From SLSG01 sp041690235 (GTDB taxonomy: Bacteria > Bacteroidota > Bacteroidia > Bacteroidales > UBA7960), in contig JAWLHS010000090.1 of the NCBI GenBank assembly GCA_041690235.1, positions 1 to 8,986 of the forward strand: a DNA stretch of 8,986 nucleotides, read 5' to 3'. The translations under genes and the position numbers were made by a program. Positions 1 to 6,160 of this stretch are shown piece after piece; position 1 is the stretch's first letter; each line of letters begins with the position of its first letter. Under the pieces are notes generated by a model, which was not told the origin of the DNA, did no database searches, and worked only from the letters and a program-made list of their open reading frames with translations.

Positions 1-1584
1 ATCGTATATATCCCCAATGAATTCCTTGATATGCCGGTGTTTGAACTCGAAGACCTTTTGTGTCAGCCCCTGCAGGAAGTCCCGGTCGTGCGACACCACA
101 ATGATGGTGCCCCCGTACTGCAGGAGGGCGTTTTTCAGAATGTCCTTTGAACGCATGTCCAGGTGGTTGGTGGGCTCATCGAGCACCAGCAGGTTGACCG
201 GTTCAAGCAGGAGCCTGGCGATGGCCAGGCGGGCCTTTTCTCCACCTGAGAGCACCTTTACCTTCTTGTCGATGTCTTCCCCACCGAACAGGAAGCCGCC
301 CAGTATGTTGCGAACTTGCCGTCTGACGTCCCCCACGGCGGCATCGTCCATGGTCTGGAACACTGTTTTCTCAGGATCCAGGTACTCGCTTTGATTCTGG
401 GCATAGTAGCCGATCTTTACGTTATGGCCCGGTTTCATATCGCCCTGGTGTTCCAGTTCGCCGATGATGATGCGCGACAGGGTGGTTTTCCCTTCTCCGT
501 TTCTTCCCACAAAGGCGATTCGTTCTCCCCTTGCAACCATAAAACTCAGGTCGCTGAGCACCTGGTGGGCCCCGTAGCTCTTGGAGATGTGCCTGGCCTC
601 AAGGGCCACTTTCCCGGAAGGCGGAGGGTCGGGAAATCGAAAGTGAATGGCGCTGGTATCGATGGCCTCCACTTCAACTTTTTCCATTTTTTCGAGCAAC
701 TTGATTCTTGACTGCACCTGCCTGGCCTTGGTGTTTTTGGCCCGGAAGCGGGTAATGAAGCGTTCAATCTGGGCGATCTCCCGCTGCTGGTTGCCGTAGG
801 CGGACAGTTCCTGTTCGAGCCGTTCGGTGCGCAGCAACTCATAATCGGAATAACACACCTTATAATCGTATATCTTCCCCATGGAAACCTCTATGGTGCG
901 TTCGGTAATGTTATCCAGAAAAGCCCGGTCGTGCGAGACCAGCATCACCGCTCCTGGATATTCCTGAAGGAAGGACTCCAGCCATTGGATGGATTCTATG
1001 TCCAGGTGGTTGGTCGGCTCATCCAGTAAGAGCAGATCGGGTTTTTGCAATAAAATCTTCGCCAGTTCAACCCGCATCTGCCAGCCCCCGCTGAATTCTG
1101 ACATGGGTCGCTGCAGGTCCTTTCGGCTGAAACCGAGTCCGATGAGCACCTTCTCCGCCCTGGCCTCACCGCTGCCCCCTTCGAGCATTTCAAAACGCTC
1201 TGTGGCCTCTGCAAGCTTTTCGGCCAGCTGGTGGTATTCCTCGCTGTGATAGTCGTTGCGGGAAGAGATCTCGGCGGTGAGCCTGTGGATGCGTTTTTCG
1301 AGTTTGCGCAGTTCCACAAAGGCCTCCAGCGTCTCATCCATTACGGTTTTGCCACTGTGCAGCTGCATCTCCTGCGGCAAATACCCCACACTGGCACCCG
1401 AGGGAGCCGAAACCGAACCACTTTCCGGGATGAAGTTTCCCGTGATGATCTTCATCAGGGTTGTTTTTCCCGCCCCGTTCTTACCAACCAGTCCGATGCG
1501 GTCTCTTCTATTGATGATAAAGGAGACATTCTCGAAGAGGACATCTCCGGAGAACTGAACGCTTAAGTTGTTGATGGAGAACAT
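1..1584 (-). CDS. ABC-F family ATPase (ribosome-associated), 3' end cut by window edge
   Basis: The minus-strand frame is open from ATG at 1584-1582 to base 1, giving 528 codons without a stop; the C-terminus lies outside the window. Two ABC ATPase domains in one chain with no membrane segment define the ABC-F family. Domain 1: Walker A GKNGAGKT (34-41), signature FSGGW (164-168), Walker B LLLLDEP (184-190), switch His218. Domain 2: Walker A GRNGEGKT (360-367), signature LSGGEK (445-450), Walker B LLVLDEP (465-471), His499. A charged helical linker (about 240-310, rich in R, K, E, Q) separates them; in the family this linker reaches the ribosomal P-site tRNA. All catalytic residues are intact. 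Family members act on the ribosome as translation factors or antibiotic-resistance proteins; I cannot tell which from this sequence. The gene lies downstream of aspS on the same strand, and its start codon abuts the heptad array, so no ribosome binding site is visible. Confidence 0.95.
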   Translation of the reverse strand, partial: MFSINNLSVQFSGDVLFENVSFIINRRDRIGLVGKNGAGKTTLMKIITGNFIPESGSVSAPSGASVGYLPQEMQLHSGKTVMDETLEAFVELRKLEKRIHRLTAEISSRNDYHSEEYHQLAEKLAEATERFEMLEGGSGEARAEKVLIGLGFSRKDLQRPMSEFSGGWQMRVELAKILLQKPDLLLLDEPTNHLDIESIQWLESFLQEYPGAVMLVSHDRAFLDNITERTIEVSMGKIYDYKVCYSDYELLRTERLEQELSAYGNQQREIAQIERFITRFRAKNTKARQVQSRIKLLEKMEKVEVEAIDTSAIHFRFPDPPPSGKVALEARHISKSYGAHQVLSDLSFMVARGERIAFVGRNGEGKTTLSRIIIGELEHQGDMKPGHNVKIGYYAQNQSEYLDPEKTVFQTMDDAAVGDVRRQVRNILGGFLFGGEDIDKKVKVLSGGEKARLAIARLLLEPVNLLVLDEPTNHLDMRSKDILKNALLQYGGTIIVVSHDRDFLQGLTQKVFEFKHRHIKEFIGDIYD

Positions 1585-1730
1585 TGGCTGTTGGCTGTTG
1601 GGTGTTGGGTGTTGGGTGTTGGGTGTTGGCTGTTGGCTGTTGGGTGTTGGCTTTTGGGTTTTGGCTTTTGGGTGTTGGCTTTTGGATGTTGGCTTTTGGG
1701 TTTTGGCTATTGGGTGTTGGCCAATGGCTA
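1584..1730. repeat. Degenerate 7-bp tandem repeat array (TTGGnTk), about 21 units
   Basis: On the plus strand, 21 consecutive heptads run in perfect 7-bp register from 1584 to 1730 with consensus TTGGnTk; positions 5 (C or G, once A) and 7 (G or T) vary and the last two units are degenerate. Units next to the ABC-F start are cleanest (four consecutive TTGGGTG at 1598-1625). Units 10-19 (1647-1716) alternate TTGGCT- and TTGGGT- types (one TTGGATG), giving five copies of a 14-bp unit. The array exactly fills the space between the aspS stop codon (in the last heptad) and the ABC-F start codon (whose A lies in the first). Transcribed from the minus strand it yields RNA made almost only of C and A, which should be unstructured. 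Heptanucleotide tandem repeats between genes are known in cyanobacteria (STRR sequences); whether this is an equivalent family is inference. Confidence 0.95.
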
Positions 1731-3479
1731 ATCGCCAAGGTCTAACCGCAAGCTGAGTTCGGTGAGCTGCTTAGGATCGACGGTGGAGGGGGTATCGATC
1801 ATCACGTCGCGACCTGCGTTGTTTTTTGGGAAGGCGATGTAGTCGCGGATGGACTCAGAACCGCCGAACAAGGCGCACCAGCGGTCGAAACCGAAGGCGA
1901 TGCCTCCATGGGGCGGTGCGCCGTATCGGAAAGCATCCATCAAAAAGCCGAACTGGTTGCGGGCTTCCTCCCTGGTGAACCCCAGCACTTCAAACATTCT
2001 TTCCTGTGTGTGGCGGTTAAAGATCCGTATGGAGCCGCCGCCGATCTCCACGCCGTTGATCACCATATCATAGGCGTTGGCACGAACCTTGCCGGGGTCG
2101 GTATCGAGTTTTTCGAGGTCTTCGCTGACGGGAGCGGTAAATGGGTGATGCATGGCAAAGAAGCGCTTTTCTTCCTCATCCCATTCCAGTAGCGGAAACT
2201 CTGTGACCCACAAGCAGGCAAAAGCGCCGGGCTCTCTCAGCTTCAGGCGTCCACCCATTTCAAGGCGCAGCTCTCCAAGGGCTTTTTGGGTGGCGGTGGT
2301 CTCTCCGGCCAGTACCAGCAGGAGGTCACCGGGTTTCGCGTCAAAGGCCGCGGCCCATTGCTTCAGTTTTTCCTGGTCGTAGAACTTGTCGACCGATGAT
2401 TTGATGCTGCCGTCTTCGTTGACCCTGACATAAACCAGTCCCCTGGCCCCGATCTGCGGTCGCCTGACCCAGTCGGTCAGTGCATCGATCTGCTTCCTCG
2501 TATAGCCAGCGCAGCCAGCGGCGTTGATGCCCACGATCAGCTCCGCATCGTCGAATACCTGGAATCCGCTTCCCTTCACCAGCTCATTCAATTCGACAAA
2601 GCGCATTCCGAAGCGGGTGTCTGGCTTGTCACTGCCGTAAAACCGCATGGCATCCTGGTAAGTGATGCGGTCGAACCGGATGTTGTCGATCCCTTTGACC
2701 GACTTAAAAAGATGCTTTGCCAGTCCCTCGAACGCCTCCAGCACATCATCCCGGGTCACAAAAGACATCTCACAGTCTATCTGGGTGAATTCCGGCTGGC
2801 GGTCGGCCCGCAGGTCTTCATCCCGGAAACACTTTACGATCTGAAAATATCGGTCCATTCCGGCCACCATCAATAGCTGTTTGAACGTCTGCGGAGATTG
2901 TGGCAGGGCATAAAACTGTCCGGCATTCATGCGGGAAGGCACCAAAAAATCCCGGGCCCCTTCCGGGGTCGATTTGATCAGTACCGGGGTCTCAACCTCG
3001 ATAAACTGCTGGCTGTTCAGGTAATTCCTGGTTTCAATGGCCATCCGGTGGCGCAACTCAAGGTTGCGGCGCACCGGGGCGCGGCGAATGTCCAGGTAGC
3101 GGTACTTCATGCGCAGTTCCTCCCCTCCGTCGGTCTGGTCTTCGATCGTAAAGGGGGGTGTCTGGGATTCATTGAGCACGATGACTTCGGATGCAATGAT
3201 CTCAACATCCCCGGTTGGCATTTTTGGGTTTTTGTTGCTACGCTCTGCCACCAGCCCCTTTACCTGTAAGACGTATTCCCGTCCCAGTCCCCTCGCCGTT
3301 TTGCAAAGTGTGGCATTGGTCTCCATATTGAAGACCAGCTGGGTGATTCCGTAGCGGTCACGCAGATCCATGAAAGTCATGCCGCCAAGGTCGCGTGAAC
3401 GCTGCATCCAACCGCAAAGGACCACTTCCGTGCCAATATCTTCCAGGCGCAATTCGCCGCAATGATGTGTTCTTAACAT
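1728..3479 (-). CDS. aspS: Aspartyl-tRNA synthetase (AspRS), bacterial type with GAD domain
   Basis: Class II aminoacyl-tRNA synthetase that charges tRNA-Asp with aspartate in the cytoplasm. I place the start at ATG 3479-3477 (583 residues); an in-frame TTG two codons upstream is possible but less likely. Order: N-terminal OB-fold anticodon-binding domain (about 1-105), catalytic core starting near YRYLDIRR (126-133), QSPQ (194-197), motif 2 FRDEDLRADRQPEFTQID (218-235), the inserted GAD domain (about 283-410) typical of bacterial AspRS, the segment GVEIGGGSIRIF (476-487), and motif 3 GIAFGFDRW (526-534). Length and motifs are normal. Leu31 (in RDLGG) and Lys86 (in NPKMPTG) match residues reported for discriminating AspRS, so the enzyme probably charges tRNA-Asp only; that is inference. 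A -7 promoter element lies just upstream. The ABC-F gene follows on the same strand after the heptad array. Confidence 0.98.
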   Translation of the reverse strand: MLRTHHCGELRLEDIGTEVVLCGWMQRSRDLGGMTFMDLRDRYGITQLVFNMETNATLCKTARGLGREYVLQVKGLVAERSNKNPKMPTGDVEIIASEVIVLNESQTPPFTIEDQTDGGEELRMKYRYLDIRRAPVRRNLELRHRMAIETRNYLNSQQFIEVETPVLIKSTPEGARDFLVPSRMNAGQFYALPQSPQTFKQLLMVAGMDRYFQIVKCFRDEDLRADRQPEFTQIDCEMSFVTRDDVLEAFEGLAKHLFKSVKGIDNIRFDRITYQDAMRFYGSDKPDTRFGMRFVELNELVKGSGFQVFDDAELIVGINAAGCAGYTRKQIDALTDWVRRPQIGARGLVYVRVNEDGSIKSSVDKFYDQEKLKQWAAAFDAKPGDLLLVLAGETTATQKALGELRLEMGGRLKLREPGAFACLWVTEFPLLEWDEEEKRFFAMHHPFTAPVSEDLEKLDTDPGKVRANAYDMVINGVEIGGGSIRIFNRHTQERMFEVLGFTREEARNQFGFLMDAFRYGAPPHGGIAFGFDRWCALFGGSESIRDYIAFPKNNAGRDVMIDTPSTVDPKQLTELSLRLDLGD

Positions 3480-3502
3480 AGCCAAAAAGGTTTTTTCACA
3501 TG

Positions 3503-3510
3503 CAAAGGTA
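3503..3510 (-). promoter_or_regulatory. Probable aspS promoter, -7 element
   Basis: The minus strand reads TACCTTTG here, a perfect match to the Bacteroidota -7 consensus TAnnTTTG, 23 bases before the chosen aspS ATG. Transcription would start around 3496-3498 and leave a leader of under 20 bases. I see no clear TTTG at the expected -33 distance, so the call rests on one element. Confidence 0.55.
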
Positions 3511-3621
3511 GTAAATCAAACAGGATTTTAGGCCATAGGTCACATCCATGCAACCGCACGCGCCAGAGAGAATGCATGGGCCCAAAGAAGGATACCGCTT
3601 ACAGGATTTCGCCGGGGATTA

Positions 3622-3653
3622 TTTGCAAAATGACATGGGGAGAAATAGATTTA
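3622..3653 (+). promoter_or_regulatory. Probable promoter of the small membrane protein gene
   Basis: TTTG at 3622-3625 and TAGATTTA at 3646-3653 (seven of eight positions of TAnnTTTG) are separated by 20 bases, the spacing expected of Bacteroidota -33 and -7 elements. Transcription would begin near 3658-3661, just upstream of ATG 3674. This placement decides the start of the following gene, because the longer reading frame from 3548 would begin upstream of the promoter. Confidence 0.5.
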
Positions 3654-3673
3654 CAAAAAATCCCATCCCGCAG

Positions 3674-3979
3674 ATGAATCTGGAAAAAGTTTTTAATGAC
3701 AAAACAAATACACGCTTGTTTTATACCAGCCTTATTAACCTGGTGGTTTATATCATCTGGGGGGTTGCGTTGATTTTAAAAGCATCACTACTCGCTTATT
3801 TATCCCTGGCCCTTGCTTCGGTGAATTTGGTTTTGTCTGGCTACTACTTTCGTGATGCATTGCAAAATCGACAAAAGCTTGCCGACCCCCGCCGGGTAAA
3901 AAGAGAAAGTGTTTTTAGGATCGCATACTCCCTGGTGGTAATTGTTTTGAGTGTAGTAGTGATTAAGCTTTACGCATAG
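3674..3979 (+). CDS. Small three-helix membrane protein, unknown function
   Basis: I do not recognise this protein. From ATG 3674 it has 101 residues with a short polar N-terminus (1-15), hydrophobic helix 1 (about 16-36), helix 2 (about 38-58, ending in the aromatic stretch GYYF), a basic charged loop (about 60-80, rich in R, K, Q, D) and helix 3 (about 81-100, VVIVLSVVVIKLYA). By the positive-inside rule the basic loop should be cytoplasmic. The frame stays open upstream to ATG 3548, giving 143 residues, but those extra 42 residues are polar, lack coding character, and span the candidate promoter at 3622-3653, so I prefer the short form. It stands alone on the plus strand, divergent from aspS, and is separated by 116 bases from the antitoxin gene. 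The base composition here is more AT-rich than in the neighbouring housekeeping genes. Confidence 0.7.
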   Translation: MNLEKVFNDKTNTRLFYTSLINLVVYIIWGVALILKASLLAYLSLALASVNLVLSGYYFRDALQNRQKLADPRRVKRESVFRIAYSLVVIVLSVVVIKLYA

Positions 3980-4044
3980 GGGTTACATTGGCTGGAAAGG
4001 TGTGATGGCCCATGCGGCTTCTTGAAAGTTTTTGTCGCATAATG

Positions 4045-4095
4045 TTGTTTTATATCGAATTAGTATATACTTTTGGTATATAAAAAGTATATATA
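4045..4095 (+). promoter_or_regulatory. Toxin-antitoxin promoter with overlapping GTATATA operator repeats
   Basis: TTG at 4045-4047 and TACTTTTG at 4068-4075 (perfect TAnnTTTG) are 20 bases apart, a good Bacteroidota promoter. The -7 element lies inside an inverted repeat: TATATAC (4064-4070), five bases, GTATATA (4076-4082). A further GTATATATA (4087-4095) runs up to the GTG start codon. GTATATA thus begins at 4063, 4076 and 4087. Ribbon-helix-helix antitoxins commonly repress their own operons by binding repeated short sites over the promoter, so this is the likely operator; binding is inferred. Confidence 0.7.
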
Positions 4096-4326
4096 GTGAA
4101 AACAATCTCTTTAAAAATGGATGAGGATATTTTCAGGGAAACAGAAAAGATCCTGATGAAATTGAAAAAGCCCAGGAACCGGTACATCAATGAAGCCGTT
4201 GACTATTACAATGGCATTCAGAGAAGGTTGATATTGGGGGAAGCGTTAAAAAAGGAGTCCGGGCTGGTCAGAAAAGAATCGATGCAGGTGCTGAATGAAT
4301 TCGAGGAGACTGGAGATGGCGCTTAA
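4096..4326 (+). CDS. Ribbon-helix-helix antitoxin of a MazF-type toxin-antitoxin pair
   Basis: A 76-residue protein starting at GTG 4096. The N-terminus KTISLKMDE forms the expected DNA-contacting beta strand, followed by helix A (about 10-24, DIFRETEKILMKLKK) and, after the turn at PRN, helix B (about 28-43, RYINEAVDYYNGIQRR), the CopG/Arc-type ribbon-helix-helix layout. The C-terminal charged part (about 45-76) would wrap and block the toxin, as in other antitoxins. Starting at the internal ATG 4117 would remove the beta strand, so the GTG start is preferred. The 3' end overlaps the toxin gene by 11 bases, as usual for co-translated pairs. It probably represses its own promoter through the GTATATA repeats immediately upstream. 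Family assignment rests on fold pattern and context rather than on an invariant motif. Confidence 0.85.
   Translation: MKTISLKMDEDIFRETEKILMKLKKPRNRYINEAVDYYNGIQRRLILGEALKKESGLVRKESMQVLNEFEETGDGA
4303..4308 (+). promoter_or_regulatory. Ribosome binding site of the toxin gene
   Basis: GAGGAG lies within the antitoxin coding sequence seven bases upstream of ATG 4316. It favours that start over ATG 4295 and fits translation coupled to the antitoxin. Confidence 0.6.
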
Positions 4327-4663
4327 GCAATTTGAAGTGTGGATTGCCGATCTGAATCCGCAGATCGGTACAGAAGCCGGGAAGACCCGGCCGGTGCTGA
4401 TTGTTCAGACAGACCTGCTGAATGCCATTTCCCATCCATCCACAATCATTTGTCCGATTACCACCCAACTGCAAACGGATGCAATGATTTTGCGTGTGCA
4501 TTTACCGGAGGGAACAGCCGGTCTGAGTCAGCCATGTGATGTGATGGTGGACCAGGTGCGGGCCATCGACAATAAAAGATTGATCAAGAGAGTTGGCAGG
4601 ATCCCTGAGGAACATGCCCAGACAGTCCGCATGAACTTAGCAATCGTTCTGGATCTGGAATAA
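4316..4663 (+). CDS. MazF/PemK-family endoribonuclease toxin
   Basis: The family cleaves mRNA at short single-stranded sequences and stops translation until neutralised by its antitoxin. From ATG 4316 the protein has 115 residues, the family length. Visible hallmarks: N-terminal strand FEVWIADLNP (6-15), GKTRPVLIVQ (22-31) with the conserved Arg25, CPITTQ (46-51) with the conserved Thr, and VDQVRAIDNKRL (78-89). Arg25 and a Thr at 49 or 50 correspond to the catalytic Arg and Thr of MazF. An earlier in-frame ATG at 4295 would add seven residues (MNSRRLE) that precede the fold, and GAGGAG at 4303-4308 sits seven bases before ATG 4316, one of the few recognisable ribosome binding sites in the window. 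No residue seems lost, so the toxin is probably active. It ends 12 bases before a shared terminator. Confidence 0.93.
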   Translation: MALKQFEVWIADLNPQIGTEAGKTRPVLIVQTDLLNAISHPSTIICPITTQLQTDAMILRVHLPEGTAGLSQPCDVMVDQVRAIDNKRLIKRVGRIPEEHAQTVRMNLAIVLDLE

Positions 4664-4674
4664 GCATTGGGATG

Positions 4675-4703
4675 AAAAAACCCCGGAGCGTTTTGGCTCC
4701 GGG
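4675..4703 (-). terminator. Rho-independent terminator of the M56 gene, possibly bidirectional
   Basis: An 8-bp perfect stem (CCCGGAGC 4682-4689, GCTCCGGG 4696-4703) closes a 6-base loop. On the minus strand the stem is followed by six T (4680-4675 read as T), a classical intrinsic terminator 33 bases after the M56 stop codon. On the plus strand it lies 18 bases after the toxin stop and is followed only by a broken T-rich stretch (ATCTTTGTCTTTG), so it may also stop the toxin operon, less efficiently. Confidence 0.88.
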
Positions 4704-4736
4704 ATCTTTGTCTTTGTCCAAAACGCCCTGTTTTTC

Positions 4737-6056
4737 TTATTCAATAACGATTGCGACATGGTCTTCACCCTTCTGCAATACAAACCGGATGGGCATATTG
4801 AACTGTACGTTGACGGCTTTTCCATCCATTTTAGCCGGTGTCCACCTGGGCATCATTTTCACGACACGCACGGCTTCCTCGTCAAGCGCAGGGCTAACGC
4901 CCCTTAATACTTTTACATTGGCGATCCGTCCGTCATCGCGTATCACAAACGAAACATATACGGTTCCCTGGTCCCCGGCATCACGGGCCTCGGCGGGATA
5001 ACGCAGGTTCTCCTGCAGAAAAAGGATGCGGCCTTCTTCACCCCCCGGGAACACCGGGAAATCATCTGTTACGGTAAAAACTTCACCTTCAACTTCTTCC
5101 ACATATGCTGATGTGGTTTCTGCAGCGGCTTCCGAAGTGGGTTCCAGAGCGTCTTCCCTTGCCGGGTCCTTGCAGGACTGAATGGCAACGACCAGCAAGA
5201 GAACGGGAATCAGTGCCAGCATTTTCAGCCCGATGCTTAATTTCGAGTGGGTTTTGTGTGTGTTCATCATGGTAATCCTTTTTTTAATGAGTGAGATATT
5301 GAATGGATTGGTAAGTGGAACCAGTGTTCCGGAAAGTGTGTAGTCTAGCAGGGTTTGTTGGTAGTCTGTCTTCGGCACACTGCGGCAGGTGATGCCGTCG
5401 GCCTCGAACTCGTGCTGGGCGGTTAGTTCTTTGCGAAGGAAATAATAGGATGGGTGGAACCAGAAAAGCACCCGCATCATCTCCATGAACAGGATGTCCC
5501 AGGAATGCCCGCTTCGCCAGTGGGCCTTCTCATGGGTAAGCACCTGCGCGAAATGCTCGTGACCGATGATGGCCCCCGGAACGAACACATAGTTAAAAAA
5601 AGAAAATGTGTTTGCCTGTTCATTCAGCAATACCACGTGCATGCCATCCTTCCTGATGAGCGGTTTGCTCCGGATCAGCCAGGTGATGCGCAAGAGATTG
5701 ACCAGGGTGGTAAGCACCAGGAGTCCACTCAGAATGGCAACCAGCAGGGGAAGGAATCCAAGTGAAGCCAGTTCCCGGGCGAGTGCCTCGGAAGTCCTTG
5801 ACGATCCTTCTGCTGCTATGAAAATAAACTCGGGAAGCATGATCGCCCCGGTAGCGGTTTCACCCTCCGGGGACCCAAAAATGGACAAACCAGGGATGGC
5901 TGCCAGCAACAGGGAAAAAACAAAGGAACCCAGTATAAAAAAACGGTTGAAGGCCGGGCGGTTTTCCTTGCGGAAAAGGAGAAAATACCCTCCTGAAAAT
6001 ACCAGCAGGTACAATGTGGCCCTTAATATAAACAGGATGAAATGCTCCATGGTCAT
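4737..6056 (-). CDS. M56 (BlaR1-type) membrane metallopeptidase with C-terminal TonB-like domain
   Basis: A 439-residue membrane protein starting at ATG 6056 (a second ATG follows two codons later). Hydrophobic helices lie at about 5-28, 36-58, 101-125 and 270-292. The zinc peptidase motif HEKAH (175-179) sits after helix 3, and HEFEAD (215-220) offers the downstream acidic ligand, as in BlaR1/MecR1. After the last helix comes an acidic linker rich in E, A and T (about 297-330), then a TonB C-terminal domain (about 338-427: FPGGEEGRILFLQENLRYP, then GTVYVSFVIRDDGRI and RWTPAKMDGKAVN). The beta-lactam sensor domain of true BlaR1 is absent; the TonB-like domain would face the periplasm in its place. 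M56-TonB fusions are common in Bacteroidota and are usually paired with a BlaI-type repressor gene, which is missing here. The role is probably regulated proteolysis in response to an envelope signal; the substrate is unknown. Confidence 0.92.
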   Translation of the reverse strand: MTMEHFILFILRATLYLLVFSGGYFLLFRKENRPAFNRFFILGSFVFSLLLAAIPGLSIFGSPEGETATGAIMLPEFIFIAAEGSSRTSEALARELASLGFLPLLVAILSGLLVLTTLVNLLRITWLIRSKPLIRKDGMHVVLLNEQANTFSFFNYVFVPGAIIGHEHFAQVLTHEKAHWRSGHSWDILFMEMMRVLFWFHPSYYFLRKELTAQHEFEADGITCRSVPKTDYQQTLLDYTLSGTLVPLTNPFNISLIKKRITMMNTHKTHSKLSIGLKMLALIPVLLLVVAIQSCKDPAREDALEPTSEAAAETTSAYVEEVEGEVFTVTDDFPVFPGGEEGRILFLQENLRYPAEARDAGDQGTVYVSFVIRDDGRIANVKVLRGVSPALDEEAVRVVKMMPRWTPAKMDGKAVNVQFNMPIRFVLQKGEDHVAIVIE

Positions 6057-6072
6057 CTAATTTTTTCTGTTG

Positions 6073-6113
6073 AAGCATCACAAACCCTGCCAAAGCGCAG
6101 GGGTTTGATGCTT
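6073..6113 (-). other. Long hairpin in the 5' leader of the M56 gene
   Basis: AAGCATCA (6073-6080) pairs with TGATGCTT (6106-6113), and AAACCCTGC (6082-6090) pairs with GCAGGGGTTT (6097-6106) allowing small bulges, giving about 17 paired bases around a loop of six. It lies between the M56 promoter (6131-6160) and the ATG at 6056, so it is transcribed in the leader. On the minus strand it is followed by ACAGAAAAAATTAG, with no T tract, so it is not an intrinsic terminator in that direction. It could affect mRNA stability or start-site access; this is inference. Confidence 0.65.
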
Positions 6114-6130
6114 ATTTTGATGCCATGATG

Positions 6131-6160
6131 CAAATATAAACTAAAAAAATAGTTTTACAA
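6131..6160 (-). promoter_or_regulatory. Promoter of the M56-TonB gene
   Basis: The minus strand reads TATATTTG at 6138-6131 (perfect TAnnTTTG) and TTG at 6160-6158, 19 bases upstream. Transcription would begin near 6123-6125, giving a leader of about 70 bases that contains the hairpin at 6073-6113. Confidence 0.65.

Noticed and set aside
1584..1730. CRISPR array
   Set aside because: The repeat unit is 7 bp, contiguous, with no spacers and no cas genes nearby.
1508..1738. Minus-strand frame of 76 codons encoding a P/T/N/Q-rich repeat
   Set aside because: It is the heptad array read in a frame without stops (three heptads give seven codons) and overlaps the ends of both aspS and the ABC-F gene.
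1568..1756. Plus-strand frame of 62 codons rich in G, W, L, V resembling a membrane peptide
   Set aside because: It is the reverse strand of the same heptad array; no promoter or conserved start, and composition is forced by the repeat.
4010..4042. ATGCG/CGCAT inverted repeat after the small membrane protein gene as a terminator
   Set aside because: The arms are only five bases with a loop of about 19 and no T tract directly after the stem.
5160..5190. Lipoprotein signal (IQSC) within the M56 protein
   Set aside because: The cysteine at residue 295 follows the last membrane helix deep inside the chain, not an N-terminal signal peptide, so lipidation is unlikely.
5860..6093. Minus-strand frame of 77 codons starting in the M56 leader, as a possible blaI remnant
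   Set aside because: Most of it overlaps the M56 gene in another frame and the translated sequence has no winged-helix character.
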